A stretch of DNA of 64,000 bases from Grifola frondosa (GCA_001683735.1 LUGG01000013.1:1426001-1490000), one strand, 5' to 3'. Numbered from the stretch's first letter, positions 33,586 through 44,606 are shown. The notes: generated from the sequence alone by a model not told the origin. Made by a program: numbers and translations.

Positions 33586-35516
33586 GACGCGTCAACAGCC
33601 AAATCGGGCTTGACGCGTCAAGTTCGTGCTCTGCTGGCACTTTGAATACTGCTTCTTCAAACCTCTCTATCTCCCCGGCGCTTGACTTTTGTTTATTTCG
33701 TATCTGCCTATCCGGACGACGTTCGTCTTTTGCAACCACGGGACGCGCAACTGCGTCCGCACTTCGACTTCGTCGTGGAAGACCGTCCCGGTGAGTACAC
33801 GTATACCTTATTCTTATTGTTATTTTCTGCCGCGTGGTTTCTCTTTCACAGGTCTCTTCACCGCGTCGACAGCGGACCCTTCAGTGGGTCTGCCACGGGG
33901 ACTCCTGCACGACGCCGCGTGGGTTCTCTGCGTACCGGCCACTGTCCTGCTTTATTCCATTTCTCGCGGGTCCTTACTTCCTCGAATCCTCTTCCTGATG
34001 CTGTCTGTCAATCACAGCACTTCATCTACTACCTCTCTGGGTCGCGTCACCGCAGCCTGTCCGATACTTTTCTCTGGTTCGCGCTCGTCTGGACCTTGTC
34101 AACACGATGCCGCTATCCGCGCGGTCTCTCTGCCCGCGCTGCGTCCTTCTCAGCTGCTTGTGACTCGATCTCTCTGTCTGATGAACCTTTTGACGACATC
34201 AGGCTGTGCGTCCCGCGTAGTGCGCGCGCTCTGCGCTCGTCGTCTCGTCCACCATACCCTGCCGGTTTCTTCTGACTTCTTCCTGTCCTCGTGTGCTTCT
34301 GGCTTCGACGCGCTCGATGCCGTCTCTGTGTCGGGGAGTTCTGGGATCGATCTCGCGTCTCGTGCCCTGTCGGCCATCTCCTGGTCATCCACCTCACTTC
34401 TAAGTAAGTCCAATCTCGTCGTGTTTCCTCAACTCATAGGCCGCGCTCGATCCCGACGCGTCACTCGAGGGGTGACGCGTCGCGATCAGCGCGGGCACGT
34501 TCTTGGTCCCTTCTGACGCGTCTCTCTTCGATGCTAACACTTCTCGTCCCTTCCAAGAACTTCTTGTGCTCGCGGGGCATGCCTATGCATGCCTCCCTTC
34601 AATTCTTCCCTGTCTGTGCCCTCGGGCTGCGCTCACTCGTTGAGCACCCTCAAACCCGTGAGCCTTCTCGTTTCTTCTCGTAACACCTCGTCAGCTGATC
34701 ACGGTGCCGACGCGTCGCGATGCAGACGCGTCGTGCTGTGTCACGCCTGTTCTTGGGTCATCCTGCAAGGCAGTGACGCGTCGCGTTCAGTGCTGACGCG
34801 TCCCTTCGGACTACTGATGCGTTCTCTCCGCTGTCTCTTCACAGACTCATCTTCATCGTTTCATCGTCTCCGAGGTATGTCCACGCGTTGCCCTCCCGCA
34901 CACATTTGAGTAGTACTAATACCTCTTGCAGCGCTGGTACGTCTCGCAAGGGCTAGCATGATGGTACGGGAGCGCGTCGGGTGAGTTCCTCGTCCCTTAA
35001 ATACCTTTTCTCTATTTGCTGAATCCAAATAGATCCTTTCTCGAACCTCCGAGCAACATGTCGATCAGCCGATCGTGTTCTCGTGAGTACCACCTCAATC
35101 TCGTGACAGGGCTGACGCGTCGTTCAAGGGCTGACGCGTCGCGTCGCGTACGTTCTGGTACGCGCACGTCACAGCTTGCACGTAAGGTTATTCCGGTATG
35201 TTCTTCCTGTTTCTCGGTGATCGAGATCCTGCTGACCCCTTTTCTGTAAGTAGGGTCCTCTCCCATGACCTCGTGACGAACGCGACGTGTCAGACGCGTC
35301 GCATCGCGAACGTTCCACTACGACGCGCGTCGCGTCTTCCGGTACATCCTCGCGGCCACGGGATCCTTCCATCCGCTTCTTCGTCCTTCGCACCCTTGGG
35401 CTGCACTGACCGCGCGCCCTCGATCATTTCTGAAGGTGCGTTTTCCATAACCTTCTCCTCATTTCGTGAACCATCTGACTCTTTCTCGTGCTGACGCGTC
35501 GCGTCTGGGACGCGTC
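33586..35516 (+). promoter_or_regulatory. Cluster of 14 GACGCGTC palindromes
   Basis: Exact GACGCGTC occurs at 33586, 33612, 34455, 34474, 34515, 34709, 34725, 34775, 34795, 35114, 35133, 35293, 35493 and 35509. I found only one further exact copy in the window, at 60182. Many are followed by GCG. The core ACGCGT is the MluI cell-cycle box bound by MBF (Mbp1/Swi6) in fungi. Several copies come in pairs about 16-20 bp apart. Confidence 0.8.
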
Positions 35517-35691
35517 ATGCAGTCTCATGACATCGATCCTCTCGGGGAGGCTGTGTCCGCGCCCTCAGCTGACCGTCCTCGACGTCCCCGAACCTTCTCG
35601 CGCGTTCGGGCGCATACGCGTCGGGTGCGCTCTCCCCATTTCTATCCCATTCTGTACTGATCTGGTGCCTTCTCGGACAACGTTCGCGTGG

Positions 35692-35699
35692 TATAAAAG
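35692..35699 (+). promoter_or_regulatory. Strong TATA box downstream of the GACGCGTC cluster
   Basis: TATAAAAG is followed by a CT-rich stretch suited to transcription start. It lies about 180 bp after the last GACGCGTC. No convincing coding sequence follows; the first ATG frames are short and Arg/Ser-rich. Confidence 0.5.
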
Positions 35700-37164
35700 C
35701 TCGCGAATGTTCGTCCGCCTCTGCAGCTTCTCGTCTCCTATCTTGACCTCCTACCTCTCGGAGAGCGCATACACTCGGCCATGCGCTCGCCGCTGCGCTC
35801 AACGACGTTCATGCATGCATGGGCAGCGCGCTCGACTTCGTCCTCAACTGCGCTGGGTCGTCATGCGGGTATGCATCCTGCTTCATCAACACCCGTCGCG
35901 CACCATCCGTGATGCGTCGTCGTCGGGGTGCTGGCTGGCCTAGGTGCGTATGTTCCTGCTTCTTCCTTCTGCTTATGTTAATCTCCTCACTCATTAGGCA
36001 CGGCGCGTCGGCCGTCGAGTGCTGTGTGTTCAGCTCTCGAGACGATCGCTTTGATGGCCTGCGGCTTCCCGCCGCTATCCCATGCTCGTTCGCAACTGTG
36101 GGCGCGTGTGCGACACGCTGCGGGTCACAGGTATGCGCGTCATGTTCTTCGTCACTTCTCTCCATGCTAGAACTGATCCTTGTCTTGGTGTACAGTCTGC
36201 AGATATCCGTGCTCAGTCTGCGCAGTCTGCAGCACTCGTCCCACTGTTCCCTTCCTTCGTCGTCGTCTCTACTTGCTGGGCAAGCATTCGGCCTGCTCCA
36301 CCTCGTCGCGTCACCACGCTTCGGGTCCTAGTGCGCTTTCCGCGTTCAACGACGCCCGAGTGGGTGCATCCGATGCATAACCAGCTAAGTATCTTCTTCT
36401 TCCACCTGCCTACCATCTCGTAACTGATCCTTCCTGACAGTGCCCTACGCACTGTGCACTATCTGCCGTCGGGCATGCATACTGCATCCGCGGCACCTGC
36501 GACGTTCATCTCGTCGGCACGCCTACGTTGCCCGACTGGCCTTCGCCCCACAGTTAGAATAAACGAACTGTTGGGGCACCTACTCAGTTCGTCTTCCTTC
36601 TTCGTTACTCTGCCTCCTGAATTTGCTGACTTAATTTCTCTCGAAATTAACAGCAATATTCATCTTCATTTTCCCGACGGCTCGCTTATCTTTCCTTGTC
36701 CGTAGTTGTAACTTCGTATCGGGACTGTAGACTCTATTCCTGTATTCTCGGATAGTCTTCCCGGATGCGAACCAACTGAAATCTTGCAATTCACCGTATG
36801 ATATCAAGCCATTCGTCTGCCTAATTCGTTCGTGGTATTTCTGCGAAACGACTCCTTCCATGTTGGCTTGGTCAAATACCCATCTTCATCCGGCAGCCAC
36901 TTCAGCAAATTGTCCTATTCCTCATATCAATACTTAAGTGACCATCCGATCGGAACTATCCTCGATCGTGTCACTGCTCGCTTGCTTGTCCATGACGTTT
37001 CGGCTTGATAAGTCAAATTAATGACTCGTCCATAATGCTTGCCACGTTAAACTTCGATTCCTTTGAAGGCTAGATCTCTGGATGATCTCGAATCTCATAT
37101 ATCAAACCCCGCTCTTCAGGGTGCCTAGTTCCCTTGTTTTGGTGCTCATCATGCACCTCCGGAA

Positions 37165-37767
37165 TAGTGTTGTGCGGGCCCGGCTTCAGGCCGTCAAGCC
37201 GGCCAAGCCAAGCCCTAAGTAGGCCGAGCTGAGCCGAGCCATGAAGGACGGCTTGTGAGGGCTTGTGGCCTGGCCTAAGGGTCAAGCCGGCCAAAGCCAA
37301 GCCGTCAGGCCGGGGCTTTTAGTATGTAGTAATTCACCTCACTGAAAAACATTTACATTAATTTTGGAACCTCAAGATGAAGTTTCGCTGCAGGTTTTCG
37401 CAATAAACCCGAAAACTTGTTGATTCTCGGTCACAATTCCCAATTTGGCTGCATACCTTCCTAATTAGGGTCTGCAGCAAGGTGATATTGCGATTTTCGA
37501 AACATTTTCGCCATTTTTTCACTACATTTTCACTAGCTATATCTACAGGTTATTACATCCAATATTGTAATACCACTGCAGGACATTTTTGGATTGGATA
37601 CTGAAGAAAAGAAGTTGTACAAAAAAGCCGGGGCCTGAGCCAAAGCCAAGCCCCGGCTTAGGCTTTCGACGGCTCATGGCCCGGCCTGACATTCAAACGA
37701 AGCCGGAGCCGTCTGAAGCCGGGCCAAAGCCGTGGCTTTCAAGCCAAGCCGGGCCCACACAACACTA
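37165..37767. mobile_element. hAT-type MITE, family M3 (603 bp)
   Basis: Ends TAGTGTTGTG and CACAACACTA, with the inverted match continuing through GGGCCCGGCTT. Perfect 8-bp duplication CTCCGGAA at 37157-37164 and 37768-37775. Both subterminal regions are dense in AAGCC/GGCTT repeats, as expected of transposase-binding sites in hAT elements. The inside has no coding sequence. Confidence 0.95.
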
Positions 37768-38171
37768 CTCCGGAATTCTTGGTGTATCCTTGTTCTGCTA
37801 TCCTAAATCGGTACTGGCCAACCATCAGCAAAAACTCGCCCCGCAGGTACCCAATGTAGGCGCCTGCAAGATACCGCATGTGGGCAAGAGGCGACAAGCG
37901 ACTACACGAGGCTACCAGACGCCTGCATATGGCCGGAGGCTACAAGAGGCTGCACGCGTCCAGTGCGGCCATTGTAATCCCTGTAGATACATTACCATAG
38001 CTTATATATGTATATTTATTATAAAAGTGTGAATGCGAATAAGCCCCAATATTTTTTGCTGCGAAGATGTGAGCCAGTTCCCTCCTATTTGCCAAATCGG
38101 GGCATGGACCTTCCGAATTCGGTGATTACCTTCTCTAATCGGCGACGGTTTCTTCTCAAGTGCTTTCCCTT

Positions 38172-38210
38172 TGACGTCACGCTCTCTTTCGATCTTGGGA
38201 GTTATATAAA
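38172..38210 (+). promoter_or_regulatory. CRE site and TATA box of the MFS relic
   Basis: TGACGTCA (38172-38179), the bZIP/ATF-CREB palindrome, lies 24 bp before TATATAAA (38203-38210). The ATG is at 38366, so a 5' leader with a possible intron (ending at CTCTCCCAG) separates them. The promoter looks preserved although the gene is dead. Confidence 0.6.
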
Positions 38211-38365
38211 AGGCATCTCTTTCGGGACGTGCATACATCGACCCAACTCCCACTCTTCTCCCTGCCATACCACTCCAAATAGATTTTCTCATATACACTG
38301 ACAGGTCCCCGGGCATGTAAAATGCTCGCGACTGCTTTCTTCTTCCCTCATTTCCTCTCCCAGAC

Positions 38366-40240
38366 ATGTCGCAGAACGAGCTGGAGAGCATCAACGCGCA
38401 GGAGAAGGACGGCGTTCTCGTGGAGCATGTTGAGCCGAAATCATCGCCGTCGGCAGACCCGGTCATGATGGAGGACCGCGAGCTGCTCGCGGTGGACGTG
38501 AGGCTCCGGCCTTGTGCGAGAGGGACTCACGATTATACCTAGCGAACGGCAGTCACGTCTGCGAAGTTGAAAGGTCTGACGCAGGATCTAGGATTGACTG
38601 GTGAGTGTTGTCGCCGATGCTACTTGTATCGTGTGTTCACGCGTCGCTGCGGATATACAATGCGCGACCGTTCTGGCGGCGCTTTACGCATCCTACGTGC
38701 CCGTGCAAATTCCGTCCAACATGGTAAGTTCTCGCACGCACGCGTGAAACACTCATCTCATTTGTGCGCGTCCAGATACTAAATCGCATTTCGAGGTATC
38801 TGGCATTCCCTCTCACTGCAAGTTATATACTAATCTTGTTCATACGCAGGCCATCCTACTATCCCGGCGCGATATACTTGCTTTTGCGGTGGTACACACG
38901 CAAGGTAAGCATTTCAGCCTCAACATGACACGTATTCAGGTATTGAACTATGGCAGGAACTTGCATTCCGATCGGCGATACTGTACGGGGTCTGCTGATC
39001 TCCAATGCACTTGGAAGCGTGAGGTCATGCCTTTTGGTTGTTTGCGCGGTCTGATCTTCCGTCAGCTTATGGCTGCTGGAATTCTGTCGGGAATGGAAGG
39101 TAAGCTAGGTATACGAGCCTAGAGATGGTAAGAACAACGATAATAAGCCTCCGCACTACTCTAAATACTCACTATTCTTTCGTTTCTAGGTTGTTCTACA
39201 TAGAGGTATCCTCCATAATATCACATCGCCTGTGCAATCGTTCTCTTAGATTGCATTCATCAGGGATCCATCACCGTCTGTCTTGGTTTCCTCAACGTGT
39301 ATGTAATGTCGAGCTGTGTCATCCTGCCTTAAAACTGATCCCTGTACCAGCTTCCTATTGCCCGACTACGTTCGTCTAACCTCTCAGCCAGTGTCTGTAT
39401 ATACTGACGGGTAGACTGCAGCCCCACAACACGTGCTGGCTCACGCCTGCACAGCGGAGACTCGTGCAAGTCCGGCTCGCAGAGGACGCAGGCGAGGCCG
39501 GCGAGGATAGCTCCACCGAATCGTAAATAACGCATTTTCGTCCTGCGTGGTCTCATTTCTGACAATGCAACTACACAGGGCATTCACGGGGCTGATCATG
39601 GCTCTGAAGGACCCGAAAGTGCCAATATTTGCAGTCATGACCTGCGCACAGCTTCTGGGACTGGGTTTCGTCAACTTCTTCCCAACGTAGATCGATATCT
39701 GGTTACTTTCATTCGATACTCACTAAAATTTACTTTCAGGATCGCTGGCACGCTCAGTTTCTCTACAACCATCACACTCCTCCTTGCAGCGTGAGCACCA
39801 CACACTCCAACACATGCACCTTGTCACTCACTTTCTCTTCCCCAGACCCCCGTGGATCGTCACCATGTTCGTCTGTTGTCTGAATGTCTGGCATGCAGGT
39901 ACGCTTTTCCCGCTCTCTCCACTCACTCGCCACTCATGCTCTCGTGAACAGACAAGACTGGTGAGCGCTACTTCCATATCTGCGTCCGTGGTGAGGCGTC
40001 ATCGTCAGCTACATCATCGGCGTCATCACGATGTCCACCGGCGGCCGCTATGTCGCCATGTTCCTCATGGCATCCGGGTACGCCGGTGAGTCGAGACACT
40101 GTCCTTCTTTCTGAGTGAGACACTCACTCGGTCACTCAGACAGGCTTTGCGCTGACCCTGGTGTGGGTATTAAATGTGGTGCCGTGCCCACCTGCCAAAT
40201 GCTCAGCGGCGATCAGCATCGGAGTCGAGCGTCGCGTCGC
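38366..40240 (+). pseudogene. MFS transporter relic (DAL5/allantoate permease type), copy 2
   Basis: N-terminal cytoplasmic segment MSQNELESINAQEKDGVLVE, then a deletion of about TM1, then AKLKGLTQDLGLT, VPVQIPSNM, ILNRISRYLAFP, PSYYPGAIYLLLRWYTRK (TM4-5), ILSGMEG, LTPAQRRLVQVRLAED, TGLIMALKDPKVPIFAVMTC, LLGLGFVNFFPTIAGTLSFS, PPWIVTMFVCCLNV, YIIGVITMSTGGRYVAMFLM and ALTLVWVLNVVPCPPAKCSA. Several GT-AG introns are in place. Frameshifts, the missing TM1 and TM3 and a truncated C-terminus make it non-functional. This family imports ureides, nicotinate or related anions. Confidence 0.85.
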
Positions 40241-40662
40241 TGTGCAATGCCGAAGCTGCCGCCCCTGGACTGGATGAGGGAGCATATCTTGGTGGCGTGT
40301 AGCACTTCAGCCCATTCAACCCGAGGAGCGGACAGCACTAGGGATGGTGAGAGGCAGAGGGCTGCAGAATGTATTTAAATCATGCGTGCAATACAATTTT
40401 AATGTTTTAAAGTTGAATTCAAAATTGGTAATCTAAATAAGATGAGACAAGAGATTATCAGTGGTGCTCATCTTGTATGCACTTGTAATCTCTGGCCAGG
40501 AGTACGACTAACCCTGGCATGCTCCGGTAGGATTGGCATTCTGGCCAATGCTCAAGGGTCCCGTATATTTCCCGGCAGGTAAAATAAATCTGGTATTCTC
40601 TTATTTAGCATTATATTATATTACATTCTCTGGTACGCAAGGGGGGATTTTGCTGATGACCT
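38525..40662 (+). repeat. Right arm of the large inverted repeat
   Basis: Matches the reverse complement of 19190-20690. The homology extends past the MFS gene into AT-rich tail sequence (GATTTAAATAC/ATTCTGCAG region and the GGACCCTTGAGC block), so a segment larger than the gene was duplicated. Confidence 0.85.
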
Positions 40663-41145
40663 CCTCCCGATATTTCTTTATCCCTGAGTGTGCACCGGAG
40701 ACATGGTTCTTGACCTCATGTACACGTGTTCTGACTTCCTTACTAATCCTGTTCCATCCACAGACGGACTTCCAGCATCCCATGCCTCCTTGGCTATGTC
40801 CTGGTAAGATCCTCCAAATCTGTGCAATGGCTAAACTTGCTAACTTCCTAAATCGTGTACTTCTTTGAGTGTCCCATGTTCGTCCCTGCCACTGGATACC
40901 ATATCGGTGGGTCCCAAATCCTTCTTCATCTGCTATCTTGACACCGGAACATTCCGAATTTAAACTTTCCAAACTTCTTTTCCGATAGGCTTCTCGAGCA
41001 TCTATCGGACCGGTTTACGTCATTGTCCTTGATGTGAGTATACATCAAAATAAATGATGTAAAGACGTCATCCAGGATTTCTTTTATAGCTGGGCACAAG
41101 CCTTGATCGCCGTTTAGTCTTCTTCTTTCCTTTCCATCACCACCA
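40663..41145. other. Leader and promoter region of the 48-aa gene
   Basis: A minus frame (40616-40972, 118 codons) overlaps the inverted-repeat arm and is not supported. TTTTATAG at about 41082-41089 lies about 60 bp before the ATG at 41146, with a CT-rich start region between them. Confidence 0.4.
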
Positions 41146-41406
41146 ATGCCTATAGAGGTGGGACTTCCAATTACGCATTTCCCCCTTCCCGCATTATTAA
41201 CCTGACTTGTTCCTAGTTGAACAGTACTGTTGGTTACCTAGATGAGACGGGAACGGTTACTGGGAAAGTGATCGAGGTGGAAATTGTGGATGTAAGCTTC
41301 TTCTTCATATCTGCTGTGATCCTATCCGTGCTGAAATGTGCCGTAGGGTATGAAACGTGTTACCATCCAGGTTGATGGTAAACCAGTTCCCATGAAACTT
41401 CCGTAA
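41146..41406 (+). CDS. 48-aa three-exon small protein gene
   Basis: Exons 41146-41157, 41217-41291 and 41347-41406 are joined by two phase-0 GT-AG introns of 59 and 55 nt, each with a CTGAC/CTGAA-like branch site, giving a 48-residue frame with a TAA stop. The product begins MPIELNSTVGYLDETG and continues with alternating beta-type residues (GKVIEVEIVDG, RVTIQVDGKP), like a small SH3/Tudor-type barrel. A TATA-like box and CT-rich start lie upstream, and AATAAA follows about 20 bp after the stop. Each exon is too short to be found by ORF length. No family recognised with certainty. Confidence 0.6.
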
Positions 41407-41609
41407 GTCGAATTTCGCCCTTGAATAAATACTGCTTATCCTTCGCTTCCATTGTGCTGCAACGGTGTTTCCCGTCCATCGCACGTGAGAATGATGTACC
41501 TAGAATTAGATGGATACGTCATTGAACCTGATCGATTGTCCATTTGCCTGATTTAACCTGTTCAAATTCTTTCCAAACACAATATCACTTTGAATTGGAG
41601 AGGAAGAAT

Positions 41610-44606
41610 TTAGGCCGAGTGGTCTGACTCGATGTCGGACTGATTGTCTAGAGTGCGACACTCTATGGGTCCACAGTAATCTATGACTTCATACCATTTC
41701 CCATTCGGATATCGGTTATACCGTGCATTCACTTTCAGCTTGCGCTTCCGACGAGGTGCCATGACCACATTGGATTTATCTGCCAGAGCCGGCTCGTGAT
41801 TATCTGATGCCTGAGAATCGGAGGGTAAGGGATATGTATCCTCAAATTTTCCTTCCTGAATTTCATTCCTCAGAAACAATATTTTCGCTGTCTCAGGTAG
41901 GGGCCCTGACATTTCTTCAGGTATGTCTGGTTCGCTGTCTGAATCCCATATTTCTAGAGCTTTGTGACCACCTCTATCGGAATATCTGGTAAAAATCACT
42001 TTCTCAGATGATCTATGCCTTTTCTGTGATGTGACTGCTGTCTTCGATTTTTCAGCCTTCAATGACTCCCTCTTTCTCCATATGTCCCATGCTGGATTAT
42101 CGGCGAGTTTTCCAACCCGTTCGACCGGTACATCTTTATTCGTATGCCAGATGATGTCCGGGTCCAGCATGATAGGCGTAATGTATTCATCTGCATATTC
42201 ATTCCGAATACAAATTCCATATTTGTTGCTCATCCTTATGGCAGTAGTGTGACAAGGAGCAACAGGGGGAGATCCTGGTGTAGTCACAGGTTCCAATATG
42301 TCCTCATCAATTGGTACCCATAGCTGCTGTCCATTGACAATCTCACATCGGTGAGTAGCTTCTGCGGGAATCTTCTGGATTGATTTCGGTGCGTCCATAT
42401 CGGAGAGTAAAGGCTGATCTTTAATTTGATCTTCCTTTTCCTTCAACTCTCTTCCCTTCAATTCCCTTTCCCTGGCCTTCCTTTCCTCAAGTCTCTGTGT
42501 CGCCAATTCTTTTTTCTTGGCTATCCTTGCTATGTCTGCCCTCATCCAATCCCATACTTTCTTTTCAATGAGTTTGCCTACCCGAGTGAGTGGTTCATTC
42601 TTATCCGAAACCCATGTTATGTCTGGATCCAGATCGAGTGGAGTAATCCAATCGTCTGCAACTTCCCGGTCAACACATACTCCATGATCATCATCTAGCC
42701 TAATGGCTGTCGAATAACATTCCAAGCATGGTGGAGATCCTGGACCATTCATGGGTTTAAAGTTATTTTGATCCAGTGGTATCCAGATTCGCTGACCAAG
42801 TACCATGCCACATTTATGAGTGGCTTCAGCTGGGATCCTTCGAACAATCTTTGGCACTTCGGGTTTTGAGATCTGAATATCTGCACATAATCCTTCATTC
42901 TTTTTCTCCAATTCTCTGGTTCCTGATTTTGGCATATCAGTTTCTATAGTCTGAGTCTCAACTTCGACTGTAGAAGGTGGGGGCTTATCTGCCTCAGGCA
43001 AATAAATCATCTGAAATATGCCATGACCACTTTTCTCGACTCCATCAATGGATACTTTGACGTCACGTAACAAGAACAAGTCTTCTTGGATTCCTATATT
43101 TGTACTCCAATTATCTCTCATTATGAGATAATCAGATTCACAAGATGAGATGAAACCTAAGATAGGCTGAAGTGGTCCACGAGCATGACCATATTGGGCA
43201 CAATATTTGAGCAACAAGTGCTCATACAAGGTGCGTGATATGTAATCGTGGATATTCACAGCCTGCTGATGACCTAGAGCATGATTATTCTTATAACGTA
43301 GACCATCCCAGTGAACTGCATTCCAATTATTTGGAGATACTGGTTCAGTCGGAACCTCTGGGCTTTCTTGGATTTGAGATTCCTGATGATTCAGCAAATT
43401 CTGTACATTGCCTGCCTCCATTAAGGATTGTATACCTTTTGAGTCGCTGAAATTTAGAACAGGTAAAGGATCCTTGCATTCCTTCATGGCTTGAATGCTG
43501 GCACATAATGGAGCCTTCTTTGATAGGGCTGCAGTTTGCGCCTCCATACTGGTAACAAGCATTCCAAAACTCTTCTTTCCATCTTCTGAGCTTATCTCCA
43601 CATAGACTCCATCTGGGCTATTCCGTATGAGAAGGTTGTTGCGCCTTTGCCATGGCTGACCAAATAATGCTGGTACTGCCAAACCTTCGACAACATAAAG
43701 ATCGGCATGGGTTACTACTGATCCAAGCGAAATTTGCACTGGCCATATTCCATAATATGACAGTGGCTTTCCAGATACATCTGATAACTTCATCGGAATT
43801 GCCTTCTCCTTGCTTCCTCCCAAGGTTTTCCAAATATCGGCTGAGATACAATCGAGTTGTGAACCTGTATCAATAAGGAATGGGATTACACAATCGTTAA
43901 GTCGCACTGAAACTGTAATGAGTGGGGGTAGGGTAGACATAAACCATTTCGCCATTTGATCTGGGAAGGTATGTGGCTTTGCAACTTCAGCTCGGAGCAT
44001 CGTGATTAGTCCTGGTTGATCCATTTGAATGCAACAATTCTCGAGATTGGTAGAAGAAGTTGGTAGCATCTTAACAATTGCTTGACCGTATACTCCTCCT
44101 TTCTTATCAAAGAATTGTACATCCCTTAACAAGAAGGTTCGCCCATATGGTCCTAGCTGATAATCCTGAAATTCAAGGCCATGTTCTGCCAAAAGCATAC
44201 ATGGGCCTGATGATATTGGCTTCAGGTTATGGTTCTGAATCTTCAACTTCTGGGCTAGACTATTGTATAAGGCTTCATCCAGATCATTATCTGATGAATC
44301 ATCCACATGGCTTGAGCTCGGAATTGTACTTCGTCTCTTTGAGTACAATTTAAATGCTTCCTTTGCCTGTAGAGTTTCCATATCTTCTGCTTCATCAATA
44401 TCGGCATTATTTCCTTCTGAAGACTCTGACGATGTAGAGTTCGCTTTGTCACTATCTGCATCATCAGGAAATTCTACCTCCTCTGTTGAGTCAGTGTCCT
44501 CCTCAGATGAGGTATCGCTGATATCTGCCAATTCAGGAAGGTCCAAATCATCCTCCTCAATTTCTTCAACCTTTGCATATGGCTCTGTCTTGTTCCATTC
44601 CTTCAC
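41610..44606 (-). CDS. Second protease-containing part of a gag-pro polyprotein (998 codons)
   Basis: Open for 998 codons. It really starts upstream: the listed first codon is GTG and the frame is open back to the end of the gag ORF. Acidic N-terminus; FLLRDVQFFDKKGG at about residue 165 and again FLLRDVKVSIDGVEKS in the middle; a retropepsin-like domain with FLIDTGSQLDCIS (about residues 240-255) and VPALFGQPWQRRN. The C-terminal third holds two copies of a roughly 100-aa domain: IPAEATHKCGMVLGQRIWIP... and IPAEATHRCEIVNGQQLWVP..., each with PGSPP, TAIR, LDPDI and RVGKL. No reverse transcriptase, RNase H or integrase. One nucleotide is missing at the junction with the upstream gag ORF. It is well preserved amid dead elements. 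Confidence 0.7.
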   Translation of the reverse strand: MKEWNKTEPYAKVEEIEEDDLDLPELADISDTSSEEDTDSTEEVEFPDDADSDKANSTSSESSEGNNADIDEAEDMETLQAKEAFKLYSKRRSTIPSSSHVDDSSDNDLDEALYNSLAQKLKIQNHNLKPISSGPCMLLAEHGLEFQDYQLGPYGRTFLLRDVQFFDKKGGVYGQAIVKMLPTSSTNLENCCIQMDQPGLITMLRAEVAKPHTFPDQMAKWFMSTLPPLITVSVRLNDCVIPFLIDTGSQLDCISADIWKTLGGSKEKAIPMKLSDVSGKPLSYYGIWPVQISLGSVVTHADLYVVEGLAVPALFGQPWQRRNNLLIRNSPDGVYVEISSEDGKKSFGMLVTSMEAQTAALSKKAPLCASIQAMKECKDPLPVLNFSDSKGIQSLMEAGNVQNLLNHQESQIQESPEVPTEPVSPNNWNAVHWDGLRYKNNHALGHQQAVNIHDYISRTLYEHLLLKYCAQYGHARGPLQPILGFISSCESDYLIMRDNWSTNIGIQEDLFLLRDVKVSIDGVEKSGHGIFQMIYLPEADKPPPSTVEVETQTIETDMPKSGTRELEKKNEGLCADIQISKPEVPKIVRRIPAEATHKCGMVLGQRIWIPLDQNNFKPMNGPGSPPCLECYSTAIRLDDDHGVCVDREVADDWITPLDLDPDITWVSDKNEPLTRVGKLIEKKVWDWMRADIARIAKKKELATQRLEERKARERELKGRELKEKEDQIKDQPLLSDMDAPKSIQKIPAEATHRCEIVNGQQLWVPIDEDILEPVTTPGSPPVAPCHTTAIRMSNKYGICIRNEYADEYITPIMLDPDIIWHTNKDVPVERVGKLADNPAWDIWRKRESLKAEKSKTAVTSQKRHRSSEKVIFTRYSDRGGHKALEIWDSDSEPDIPEEMSGPLPETAKILFLRNEIQEGKFEDTYPLPSDSQASDNHEPALADKSNVVMAPRRKRKLKVNARYNRYPNGKWYEVIDYCGPIECRTLDNQSDIESDHSA

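Larger units (their letters stand above)
33300..36900 (+). other. GC/CT-rich region with intron-like segments, no clear gene
   Basis: Plus-strand frames up to 275 codons are made mostly of Ser, Leu, Arg and Pro, which is what CT-rich DNA gives, and none resembles a known protein. The best protein-like piece is TFVYFVSAYPDDVRLLQPRD at about 33685, ending at a GTGAGT donor with an acceptor at 33851. Many further GTRNGT...CTRAY...YAG intron-like segments follow (e.g. 34877-34931, 35944-35998, 36134-36195). It might be a long non-coding or multi-exon transcript, or the long LTR/leader of a retroelement. Confidence 0.4.

Noticed and set aside
33682..34516. 197- and 275-codon plus-strand ORFs
   Set aside because: They overlap in different frames and are biased to Ser/Leu/Arg from CT-rich sequence. 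No protein family recognised.
39329..39674. Minus-strand ORFs of 84 and 77 codons
   Set aside because: They are shadows of the MFS relic exons on the plus strand (LTPAQRRLVQVRLAED and TGLIMALKDPKV).
19190..40662. Giant transposon with 1.5-2 kb terminal inverted repeats
   Set aside because: The inverted arms are decayed copies of an MFS gene with its tail, do not end in matched termini and have no target duplication.
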